A DNA stretch of 64,000 nt from Bacteroidota bacterium (GTDB taxonomy: Bacteria > Bacteroidota > Bacteroidia > Flavobacteriales_E > Vicingaceae): positions 24,813 to 88,812 of the forward strand of contig JACPDX010000005.1 of the NCBI GenBank assembly GCA_016183805.1. Reading direction: 5' to 3'. The notes below the pieces were generated by a model. The model did not search any database, was not told the origin of the DNA, and saw only the letters and a list, made by a program, of their open reading frames with translations. How positions within the stretch are numbered: position 1 is the first letter of the stretch; each line of letters begins with the position of its first letter. Below are positions 53,888-61,123 of this stretch, in pieces. A program made the position numbers and the translations under genes.

Positions 53888-54286
53888 ATGACAGCAATTG
53901 TAGATAAAATGATGAAAACTGACGCTTTTAGTCAGTGGTTGGGTATAAAAATTTTGGCATCAGCAAAAGGCTCTTGCAAATTGCAAATGCAAGTGCGACC
54001 AGAAATGTGCAACGGTTTTGGAATTATACACGGCGGCATTACTTTTTCGTTAGCCGATAGTGCATTGGCTTTTGCTTCTAATGCACATGGCAGGTTAAGT
54101 GTGGCGTTAGAATGTTCCATTTCTTACCCTAATGCGGTAAATGTTGGCGATGTATTAATTGCCGAAGCAACCGAAGTAAGTTTAACCAACAAAATAGGCA
54201 TTTACAACATATCTGTTACCAACCAAAAAGGCGACATAGTGGGTGTTTTTAAAGGTTCGGTGTATCGAACAAGTAAGGAGTGGTAA
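53888..54286 (+). CDS. paaI: PaaI-like hotdog-fold acyl-CoA thioesterase
   Basis: The 132-residue protein has the PaaI signature GFGIIHGGITFSLADSALAFASNA, with HGG-ITFSLAD carrying the catalytic Asp. The strand pattern SVALECSISYPNAVNVGDVLIAEA and VFKGSVYRTS fits a hotdog fold. PaaI hydrolyses stalled hydroxyphenylacetyl-CoA intermediates to free CoA. It is separated from paaH by two dispersed repeats (about 240 bases), so it may have its own promoter. Confidence 0.9.
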   Translation: MTAIVDKMMKTDAFSQWLGIKILASAKGSCKLQMQVRPEMCNGFGIIHGGITFSLADSALAFASNAHGRLSVALECSISYPNAVNVGDVLIAEATEVSLTNKIGIYNISVTNQKGDIVGVFKGSVYRTSKEW

Positions 54287-54300
54287 AATTTGGAATAACA

Positions 54301-54324
54301 AAATCCCCGCAATTGCGGGGATTT
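54301..54324. terminator. Terminator palindrome after paaI
   Basis: The perfect 24-base palindrome aaatccccgcaa/ttgcggggattt lies 15 bases after the paaI stop and is followed by tttct-type Ts; the same structure read from the other strand lies far downstream of lysA, so it mainly serves paaI. Confidence 0.8.
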
Positions 54325-54440
54325 CTATTGAAACCTGTTTAGTTAGTGCAAAGTTTCATTTTATGTAGGGTACTAAATTAAGTATGTAGGTTTTGGAAAA
54401 CAATACTTCAATGGTGTTAAATCGTGGAATCCCATTTTTT

Positions 54441-54531
54441 TGTCATTATGAGCGAAGTGAAACGAAGTTGAATAATCTTCTTTGATTGGAACTAGAAATT
54501 AGAGGATACCTCCACTTCGGTCGGTATGACA
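54441..54531. repeat. Dispersed gtcattatgagcgaagtg element
   Basis: The ends are inverted (tgtcat at 54441 and atgaca at 54526). The interior phrases gagcgaagtgaaacgaag, aataatctt and cctccacttcggtcgg resemble the cgtcatt family at 39563. Confidence 0.65.
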
Positions 54532-54538
54532 AAAGGTG

Positions 54539-55687
54539 TTAAAACACAAAACTCTCAATGGTGTTTCTCAAATTGTAATTGCTGGCCATTACTTCGCCGT
54601 AAGCACCAGCGGTTCTTATGGCAATAATGTCGCCACGTTTAGTTGTAGGAAACAACAATGCTTTTGCAAAACAGTCCGACGATTCACAAATGGGTCCAAC
54701 CACATCGTAGCGTTCATTTTCGGTTGAGGTGGTGGTTAAATTCTCTATTTTGTGGGTAGCTTGGTATAAAGCAGGGCGTAACAAATCGGTCATGCCTGCA
54801 TCTACAATAGCAAAATTGGTGTTTACGCCTTTTTTAACGTAAAGCACTTTGGTAATTAAATTTCCGCATTGGGCAACTATAGAACGACCTAGTTCAAAAT
54901 GTAATTGCTGTTGAGGTCGTAGTGCCAAAAACTGTTGAAATTGTTCAAAATAACCCTTAAAATCAGGAATTAAATTGCTATCGGGGTTTTCGTAATCAAC
55001 ACCCAAACCACCTCCAACATTAATGTGTTCAACAATAATGTGATGTTGGTAAAACCATTCTTGTATTTCGTTGATACGTAAACACAGGCTTCTAAAAATT
55101 TCCAGGTCGGTAATTTGCGAACCAATATGAAAATGCAAGCCAATGAGTTTAAGGTTGCCAAGTTTTTTAATAGCAGGAATAACTTCTGCCATTTCCCACA
55201 TGTTTATTCCAAATTTGTTTTCTTCTAAACCAGTGGTAATGTAGTGGTGCGTTTTGGCATTAATGTTTGGGTTGATGCGAAGGGCAATGTTTGCAACCTT
55301 GTTTTTTTTCTCTGCAAGTTCATTAATTACTTTCATTTCGGGTAATGATTCGCAGTTGAAACAAAAAATATCGTTGTCCAACGCAAAATTTATTTCTTCG
55401 TCAGTTTTTCCAACACCTGCAAAAACAATGTTTCCATTACCGAAACCTGTTTCTAATGCTTTTTTTACTTCATTTCCACTCACACAGTCGGCACCCAGTT
55501 GGTAATTTTTTATGGTTTCCAAAACAGCATCATTTACATTTGCTTTTAAAGCATAGTGTACGTGATAGCCGTATCGGTTCGATTCTGCGGTAAGTAAATC
55601 GAGTGTTTGCTTTAAAATCCCCAAATTGTAATGATAAAAAGGAGTTTTTAGTTTTTTGTATTGTTCTATATGTTGAGGTGTAATCAT
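54539..55687 (-). CDS. lysA: Diaminopimelate decarboxylase
   Basis: LysA makes lysine from meso-diaminopimelate using PLP. Motifs: the PLP lysine in YHVHYALKANVND, KFGINMWEM, HFHIGSQI, NVGGGLGVDYE, FELGRSIVAQCG and VGPICESSDCFAK. At 382 residues it is normal. Its start overlaps the end of the upstream aspartate kinase gene by four bases, so lysC-lysA is a translationally coupled lysine-synthesis operon. Confidence 0.96.
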   Translation of the reverse strand: MITPQHIEQYKKLKTPFYHYNLGILKQTLDLLTAESNRYGYHVHYALKANVNDAVLETIKNYQLGADCVSGNEVKKALETGFGNGNIVFAGVGKTDEEINFALDNDIFCFNCESLPEMKVINELAEKKNKVANIALRINPNINAKTHHYITTGLEENKFGINMWEMAEVIPAIKKLGNLKLIGLHFHIGSQITDLEIFRSLCLRINEIQEWFYQHHIIVEHINVGGGLGVDYENPDSNLIPDFKGYFEQFQQFLALRPQQQLHFELGRSIVAQCGNLITKVLYVKKGVNTNFAIVDAGMTDLLRPALYQATHKIENLTTTSTENERYDVVGPICESSDCFAKALLFPTTKRGDIIAIRTAGAYGEVMASNYNLRNTIESFVF

Positions 55688-56997
55688 TTAAAAAGTTTGT
55701 TGTTTAACGAAACCAATGCTTCTTTTTTGTCGGACATGTTTACCAACAAAGATACGTTATGTAAACTTCCTCCGTAAGAAATCATTCGAATAGGAATGTG
55801 TTGCAAGGCATCAAAAATTTGTAAAGCATAACCTTTGCTTTCGGCAATAAAATCGCCAACAATACAAACAATGGTAAGGTTGGTGTCTATTTCTACCGAA
55901 CCATATTTTTTGAGTTCGTTAATAATTTCATTCAAATATTTTGTTTCATCAATGGTTACCGAAACAGCTACTTCCGAAGTGGTAATCATGTCGATAGGTG
56001 TTTTGTAAGCTTCAAAAATTTCGAATACTTTACGTAAGAAACCATACGCCAACAACATTCGCCCCGATTTAATTTTTATGGCGGTAATGTTGTCTTTTGC
56101 AGCAATGGCTTTAATTCCAACGCCACTCGATTCTGTATTTATGAGCGTTCCCGGAGCTTTGGGCTGCATGGTATTTTTTAGTCGAACAGGAATGTTGCTC
56201 ATTTTTGCCGGCAACACGCTCGATGGATGTAAAATTTTTGCACCAAAGTAAGCCAACTCGGCTGCTTCGTCAAACGAAAGTTGTGCAATAGGATGTGTTT
56301 TATCTACAATACGTGGGTCATTGTTGTGCATGCCGTCAATATCGGTCCAAATTTGAATTTCGCTGGCATTTACTGCTGCTCCAACCAATGATGCGGTGTA
56401 ATCGCTACCACCTCGTTTTAAATTGTCGATTTCTCCAAAAGAGTTTCGGCAAATGTAACCTTGCGTGATAAACAAGTTGCAGTTTTGGTGTGGTTCAAGT
56501 TCTCTTGCAATGTTTTCTTTAATAAAAGCAGCATCAGGTTCCTCGTCTTCGTTAATTCGCATAAAATTTAATGCAGGAAGCAATACCGATTTCACCCCAA
56601 TTTCATTCAAATAGAAATTGAAAAGTGCAGTGGATAGCAATTCGCCCTGAGCCAATATAGCACGTTCTTCAAACATGGTAAATTGGTCTTTGGTAAACGC
56701 TCTGATGTAACTAAAGTGCGAATCGATTAAATCGTTGGCTTGTTGTTTATATTCAGCAGTAGAAAATAATTCAGCAAGGATTTGTTTGTATTTCTTTTCG
56801 AGGTTTAAAATGGTTTCTAAAGCCCCTTCGTTGTTTTTATTGTATAAATAGTTGGCAATTTCTACCAAGGTATTGGTTGTGCCCGACATGGCAGATAATA
56901 CCACAATTTTTGGTGTGTCGTTTACCACTAAAGCGGTTAATGCTTTAATTCGCTCTACCGAGCCTACTGATGTTCCTCCAAATTTTACTACTAACAT
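55684..56997 (-). CDS. lysC: Aspartate kinase with two ACT domains
   Basis: The 437-residue enzyme phosphorylates aspartate, the first step to lysine, threonine and methionine. Motifs: VVKFGGTSVGSVERIKAL, the GELLSTALF segment, FITQGYICRNSFGEI, LKRGGSDYTASLVGAAV and TDIDGMHNNDPRIV. The C-terminal ACT region (ITAIKIKSGRMLLAYGFLRKV, DTNLTIVCIVGDF) is the allosteric part that senses amino-acid end products. It is first in the operon with lysA, and a -7 promoter element lies at 57015-57022. Confidence 0.96.
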   Translation of the reverse strand: MLVVKFGGTSVGSVERIKALTALVVNDTPKIVVLSAMSGTTNTLVEIANYLYNKNNEGALETILNLEKKYKQILAELFSTAEYKQQANDLIDSHFSYIRAFTKDQFTMFEERAILAQGELLSTALFNFYLNEIGVKSVLLPALNFMRINEDEEPDAAFIKENIARELEPHQNCNLFITQGYICRNSFGEIDNLKRGGSDYTASLVGAAVNASEIQIWTDIDGMHNNDPRIVDKTHPIAQLSFDEAAELAYFGAKILHPSSVLPAKMSNIPVRLKNTMQPKAPGTLINTESSGVGIKAIAAKDNITAIKIKSGRMLLAYGFLRKVFEIFEAYKTPIDMITTSEVAVSVTIDETKYLNEIINELKKYGSVEIDTNLTIVCIVGDFIAESKGYALQIFDALQHIPIRMISYGGSLHNVSLLVNMSDKKEALVSLNNKLFK

Positions 56998-57014
56998 TTT
57001 TTAATCATTTTTTA

Positions 57015-57022
57015 CAAAAGTA
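57015..57022 (-). promoter_or_regulatory. -7 element for lysC-lysA
   Basis: TACTTTTG on the minus strand matches TAnnTTTG, 17 bases before the lysC ATG at 56997. Confidence 0.5.
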
Positions 57023-57113
57023 ATGAAGCAAGTTTAAATATTTAAAAAATTGTTAAAAATTTAACAAATCATTTTCTAATCATACAATAGAAAGATTTTT
57101 TAACTTCTAAAAT

Positions 57114-57134
57114 TGACACGAATTACACGAATTA
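57114..57134. repeat. Short acacgaattacacgaatta phrase
   Basis: The phrase tgacacgaattacacgaatta recurs in the outer part of the hairpin at 9398-9475, inside a gap of 288 bases before gldF. It is an element of a dispersed family; the rest of the gap is AT-rich with no gene. Confidence 0.5.
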
Positions 57135-57257
57135 GTGTTAATACTTTTTAATTTGTGAAATTAGTTTCAAAACGCTACTATTTTATTCTAAAAGTTAAAA
57201 AATGTTACAAACCTCAAACTTTAAATTGTAAACGTTTAACTCCAAACTAAAAAATGT

Positions 57258-57265
57258 TATTTTTG
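57258..57265 (+). promoter_or_regulatory. -7 element for gldF
   Basis: TATTTTTG matches TAnnTTTG, 20 bases before the gldF ATG at 57286. Confidence 0.45.
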
Positions 57266-57285
57266 AACCTCGTAATTAAAAATAC

Positions 57286-58017
57286 ATGTTTGCACTTATC
57301 AATAAGGAAATAAGGAGTTTTTTAGGGTCGTTAATAGGTTATATTGTTATAGCTGTATTTTTGACAACAATAGGTTTGTTTTTGTGGATTTTCCCGGGAG
57401 AAACCAATATTTTAGATGCCGGTTATTCAAGCATTGGAGGATTGTTTTATATCGCCCCATGGGTTTTTATGTTTTTGATTCCTGCCATTACCATGCGGTT
57501 GTTTTCTGAAGAAAGTAGAACAGGAACTATAGAATTATTGTTAACCAAACCACTTACCGATTTTCAAATAGTTTTTGCAAAATACATCTCTGGATTTTTG
57601 TTGGTGTTGTTTGCTTTACTTCCAACTTTAGTTTATTTTTATTCGGTCTATCAGTTAGGCTCTCCGGTTGGTAATATTGATGTTGGTGGAACAATTGGCT
57701 CGTACTTTGGTTTACTATTTTTAGGAAGTGTATTTGTTGCCATTGGCTTATTTTCTAGTGCTATTACCAACAATCAAATTATTTCTTTTATTGTTGCGGT
57801 ATTCCTTTGTTTTTTCTCCTATGTGGGTTTCGAATCCATCAGTTCATTACAATTGTTTGGACCAATTGATGATATCATTATCAATTTAGGCATTAATACT
57901 CATTATTTATCTATGAGTAGAGGCGTTATTGATACCCGTGATGTAATTTATTTTTTAGGAATTATTTTTCTTTTTTTATTGTTTACTAAAACGGTGTTGG
58001 GGAGTAGGAAATGGTAG
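57286..58017 (+). CDS. gldF: Gliding motility ABC transporter permease GldF
   Basis: The 243-residue protein has six hydrophobic spans. It opens FALINKEIRSFLGSLIGYIV, with MRLFSEESRTGTIELLLTKPLTDFQIVFAKY as the characteristic coupling loop of ABC-2 permeases of the GldF type. With GldG and an ATPase (GldA, not in the window) it forms a transporter tied to gliding and T9SS function in this phylum. It overlaps gldG by seven bases, so the two are coupled. Confidence 0.93.
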   Translation: MFALINKEIRSFLGSLIGYIVIAVFLTTIGLFLWIFPGETNILDAGYSSIGGLFYIAPWVFMFLIPAITMRLFSEESRTGTIELLLTKPLTDFQIVFAKYISGFLLVLFALLPTLVYFYSVYQLGSPVGNIDVGGTIGSYFGLLFLGSVFVAIGLFSSAITNNQIISFIVAVFLCFFSYVGFESISSLQLFGPIDDIIINLGINTHYLSMSRGVIDTRDVIYFLGIIFLFLLFTKTVLGSRKW

Positions 58018-59750
58018 AAAAAAATGTAAATAAAAAGAGAGATTTAACTACACTTTTGGCTGGTGTAATCATTATCATTTTAATCAATTACATTGGTTCA
58101 TTTGCTTTTGAACGATTTGATTTAACTTCCGAAAAACGTTATACACTTTCTGATAACAGTAAACAATTAGCATCCAACTTAGAGGATATTGTTTATGTAA
58201 AAGTTTATTTGGAAGGAGAATTTCCTGCCGGGTTTAAACGGTTACGTGACGAAACTCGTGAAATGTTGAATGAATTTAGAGCCTATTCAAATGGTAATAT
58301 CGAATATGAATTCATCAATCCTTCCGAAAGTACTGATGAAAAAATAAGAGAAGAAATTTACAAACAATTGTATAAAGACGGACTTCGCCCAACCGACTTA
58401 AATGTAAAAGACGAAGATGGACAAACCAATAAAATAATTTGGCCCGGAGCCATTTTTTCATACAGAGGAAAAGATGTGCCTGTTCAATTATTAAAAAGTC
58501 AAATGGGAATGTCATCGGAGATGATGTTAAACAGTTCCATTGAAGCTATGGAGTACGAAGTGGCAAATGCTATCAGAAATCTAATTATTCCGGTAAAACC
58601 TAAAATTGCTTTGATTGAAGGACATGGAGAATTAGATAAAGTGGAAACAGCTTCGTTGGCAACCATGTTGGCTGAGTTTTATGTGGTTGACAGGATTGCA
58701 ATTAATGAGCAATTGTACAGTCTGACTGAGCGAGTGATGGTTGATAGCTTGAAAGCTTTTAAAGTGAAAACCAAATATGACGTAATTATTATTGCAAAAC
58801 CTACTCAACCTTTTTCTGAAAAAGACAAATTTATTATCGACCAATATGTAATGTATGGTGGTAAAGTGTTTTGGCTAATCGACCCTGTTTTTGCAAGTAT
58901 GGATAGCCTTCAAAATGCTGACGTAACGATGGCTATTCCGCAAGATGTTAATTTAGACGACCAGTTATTTACTTATGGTGTACGATTAAATACCGATTTA
59001 ATTTTGGATATTCAATCAGCTCCAATACCTGTGGTAACCGGTAGAGTTGGAAATCAACCAAAAACACAACTTTTTCCGTGGTTCTTTTTTCCTTTATTAA
59101 CCCAAGCAAATACACATCCTATTGTAAATAATTTAAATGCCGTAAAAGGTGAGTTTGTAAGTACTATTGATACCATTGCCCGACCAAACATTCATAAAAC
59201 AGGATTATTAAAATCTTCTATTTATACCAAAGTAAGTAAAACACCAACCCGAATAAGTTTAGGAATGTTACGGGTTGAACCCGACCAATCACAGTTTACT
59301 GATGGAAACAAAGTGGCTGCAGTTTTATTGGAAGGTAAGTTTGAATCGGTGTTTAAAAATCGTATAAACCCTGAAATTTCAACCAGCAACGAAATCAACT
59401 TTAAAGCAGAAAGCGATTTTAATAAAATGGTGGTGGTTGCCGATGGCGATATTGCCAAAAATTACGTAAATGTAAAAACCAGTCAATACTATCAATTGGG
59501 ATTTGATAGATTTACCAACCAACAATTTGGTAACGATGATTTTATGTTAAACGTGGTAAATTATTTGTGTGATGATACCGGATTAATGGGTGTTCGTTCA
59601 AAAAAACTAACCATTCGGTTAATGGATAAAACGATACTTAAAAAAGATAAATTTAAATGGCAAATTATCAATACCGTTTTACCCATTGGTTTAATCTTAA
59701 TTTTTGGAATTGCTCATTATTACGATAGAAAAAAGAAATATACGAAGTAG
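58011..59750 (+). CDS. gldG: Gliding motility ABC transporter substrate-binding protein GldG
   Basis: The 579-residue protein has an N-terminal membrane helix (LLAGVIIIILINYIGSFAF) and a C-terminal helix (INTVLPIGLILIFGIAHYY), with a large soluble part between. It shows the features of GldG: SEKRYTLSDNSKQLA, VKVYLEGEFPAGFKRL, ALIEGHGELDK and KVFWLIDPVFASMDSLQ. It pairs with GldF and an external ATPase in gliding motility. A gap with a dispersed repeat separates it from the DUF4340 gene. Confidence 0.93.
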   Translation: MVEKNVNKKRDLTTLLAGVIIIILINYIGSFAFERFDLTSEKRYTLSDNSKQLASNLEDIVYVKVYLEGEFPAGFKRLRDETREMLNEFRAYSNGNIEYEFINPSESTDEKIREEIYKQLYKDGLRPTDLNVKDEDGQTNKIIWPGAIFSYRGKDVPVQLLKSQMGMSSEMMLNSSIEAMEYEVANAIRNLIIPVKPKIALIEGHGELDKVETASLATMLAEFYVVDRIAINEQLYSLTERVMVDSLKAFKVKTKYDVIIIAKPTQPFSEKDKFIIDQYVMYGGKVFWLIDPVFASMDSLQNADVTMAIPQDVNLDDQLFTYGVRLNTDLILDIQSAPIPVVTGRVGNQPKTQLFPWFFFPLLTQANTHPIVNNLNAVKGEFVSTIDTIARPNIHKTGLLKSSIYTKVSKTPTRISLGMLRVEPDQSQFTDGNKVAAVLLEGKFESVFKNRINPEISTSNEINFKAESDFNKMVVVADGDIAKNYVNVKTSQYYQLGFDRFTNQQFGNDDFMLNVVNYLCDDTGLMGVRSKKLTIRLMDKTILKKDKFKWQIINTVLPIGLILIFGIAHYYDRKKKYTK

Positions 59751-59798
59751 GTTAATGTGAAAATGTAACAATGTGATAATGTGGGTAGCGAGTTTGGA

Positions 59799-59829
59799 AT
59801 TCCCCTCTTGATAGGGGTTAGGGGAGTGA
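59799..59829. repeat. Dispersed cccctcttgagagggg repeat, half copy
   Basis: Only the right part of the family is present (cccctcttgataggggttagggg). It lies between gldG and the DUF4340 gene. Confidence 0.7.
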
Positions 59830-59859
59830 AAAATATGTTTAAATACTAAAAATTTACAA

Positions 59860-60876
59860 ATGAAAAACAACAAATTTCTAATCATAACATTATTAGTTTT
59901 AGTAGCTATAGCTTCTTATTTTTTTATTTCTAAAAGCAGTGGGACTTTAAAAAATGAACTTAAAGATTTTGCTATTGAAGACACTGCCAGTATTGATAAG
60001 ATTTTTATTTCGGATTTTACAGGCGAGAAAGTAACACTTACCCGTGGTGATAAATACTGGGTAGTTGATGGTGCACATAAAGCCAGACCGGAAAGCATAG
60101 AAGTTATAATGAATACTTTTTATCGTATAGCAGTTAAATCTCCTGTAGCAAAAGCGGCAATGAATAATGTGATTAAAGATATTGCTACAAAAACAATAAA
60201 AGTTGAGATTTATCTGGGAAAAGATAAACCTAGTAAAGTTTATTATATTGGCGGACCAACTCAGGATCAAATGGGAACTTATATGGTGTTGGAAAATGAT
60301 GGAGAAAAATCTTCTGTCCCATTTATTATGCACATACCCGGTTTTTCGGGGTATTTATCCTCAAGGTTTTTTGCTAACCCTCTGCAGTGGAGAGATGCTG
60401 CTATTTTTACCTATCAACCTGAAGAAATAAAATCTATTGAAGTTACTTATCATGAAAAATCTGAGGAGAGTTTTAAAATTGAAAAAAACTTAAATACAAT
60501 CCATCTTATTGATGGGCAAACTTTTCAATCTATCCAAAAATTTGATACCAATAAAGTGTATCAATATTTGACAAATTATGAAAAAATTTATTATGAAATG
60601 ATTGTTTTAGATGAAGTGAAGCCCGAAAAACAAGATTCAATTCGAAAAATCAATCCATTTTTTACCATCAAAGTTGAAGATGTTTATGGTAAATCAACCA
60701 AAATTGTAGCTTTACACATGCCAAACTATAAACAAACTTTAGACGATAAAGGTAATCCTTATCCTTATGACGTAGATAGAATGTATGCCATATTAAATGA
60801 TGATGTTTTCTTGATTTATATTCAGTTTTATACGTTTGATAAAATCACTTATCCGAAACAGTTTTTTTTGAAATAA
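59860..60876 (+). CDS. DUF4340-family exported protein behind gldFG
   Basis: The 338-residue protein has an N-terminal signal anchor (LLVLVAIASYFFIS). DUF4340-type strand repeats follow: IDKIFISDFTGEKVTLTRGD, WVVDGAHKARPESIEVIMN, KTIKVEIYLGKDKPSKVYYIGG and WRDAAIFTYQPEEIKSIEVTY. The family often sits beside ABC-2 transporters of the GldFG type and may be their periplasmic partner, but no activity is known. It is co-directional with gldG, 109 bases behind it, separated by a half-repeat. Confidence 0.85.
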   Translation: MKNNKFLIITLLVLVAIASYFFISKSSGTLKNELKDFAIEDTASIDKIFISDFTGEKVTLTRGDKYWVVDGAHKARPESIEVIMNTFYRIAVKSPVAKAAMNNVIKDIATKTIKVEIYLGKDKPSKVYYIGGPTQDQMGTYMVLENDGEKSSVPFIMHIPGFSGYLSSRFFANPLQWRDAAIFTYQPEEIKSIEVTYHEKSEESFKIEKNLNTIHLIDGQTFQSIQKFDTNKVYQYLTNYEKIYYEMIVLDEVKPEKQDSIRKINPFFTIKVEDVYGKSTKIVALHMPNYKQTLDDKGNPYPYDVDRMYAILNDDVFLIYIQFYTFDKITYPKQFFLK

Positions 60877-60891
60877 ATTATAGTTCTCGTC

Positions 60892-60919
60892 ATTCCGTCC
60901 GTCGGCTGACGGATGGAAT
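60892..60919 (+). terminator. Hairpin after the DUF4340 gene
   Basis: Arms attccgtccgtc and gacggatggaat pair over 12 bp (one G-T) around ggct. It starts 15 bases after the stop and lacks a strong T-tract. The flank cgtcattcc links it to the cgtcatt dispersed family. The remaining bases to 61123 hold no gene. Confidence 0.6.
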
Positions 60920-61123
60920 CTGTTAATTAACAACACTACTTTTTTGAGTTTATGTGTCAACCCACAATGATGGTGCTTAATATATTTTTGTTAAATTTTT
61001 AACAAGAATATAGAATAATATATTTTTTTCAATTCAAGGCTTCCATTTTCAATAAGTTGCGTCTATCGATTTGTTATGCAATAAAAAAATGTTTAGCTTT
61101 ATTCAATTAATAATTTGTTTTTT

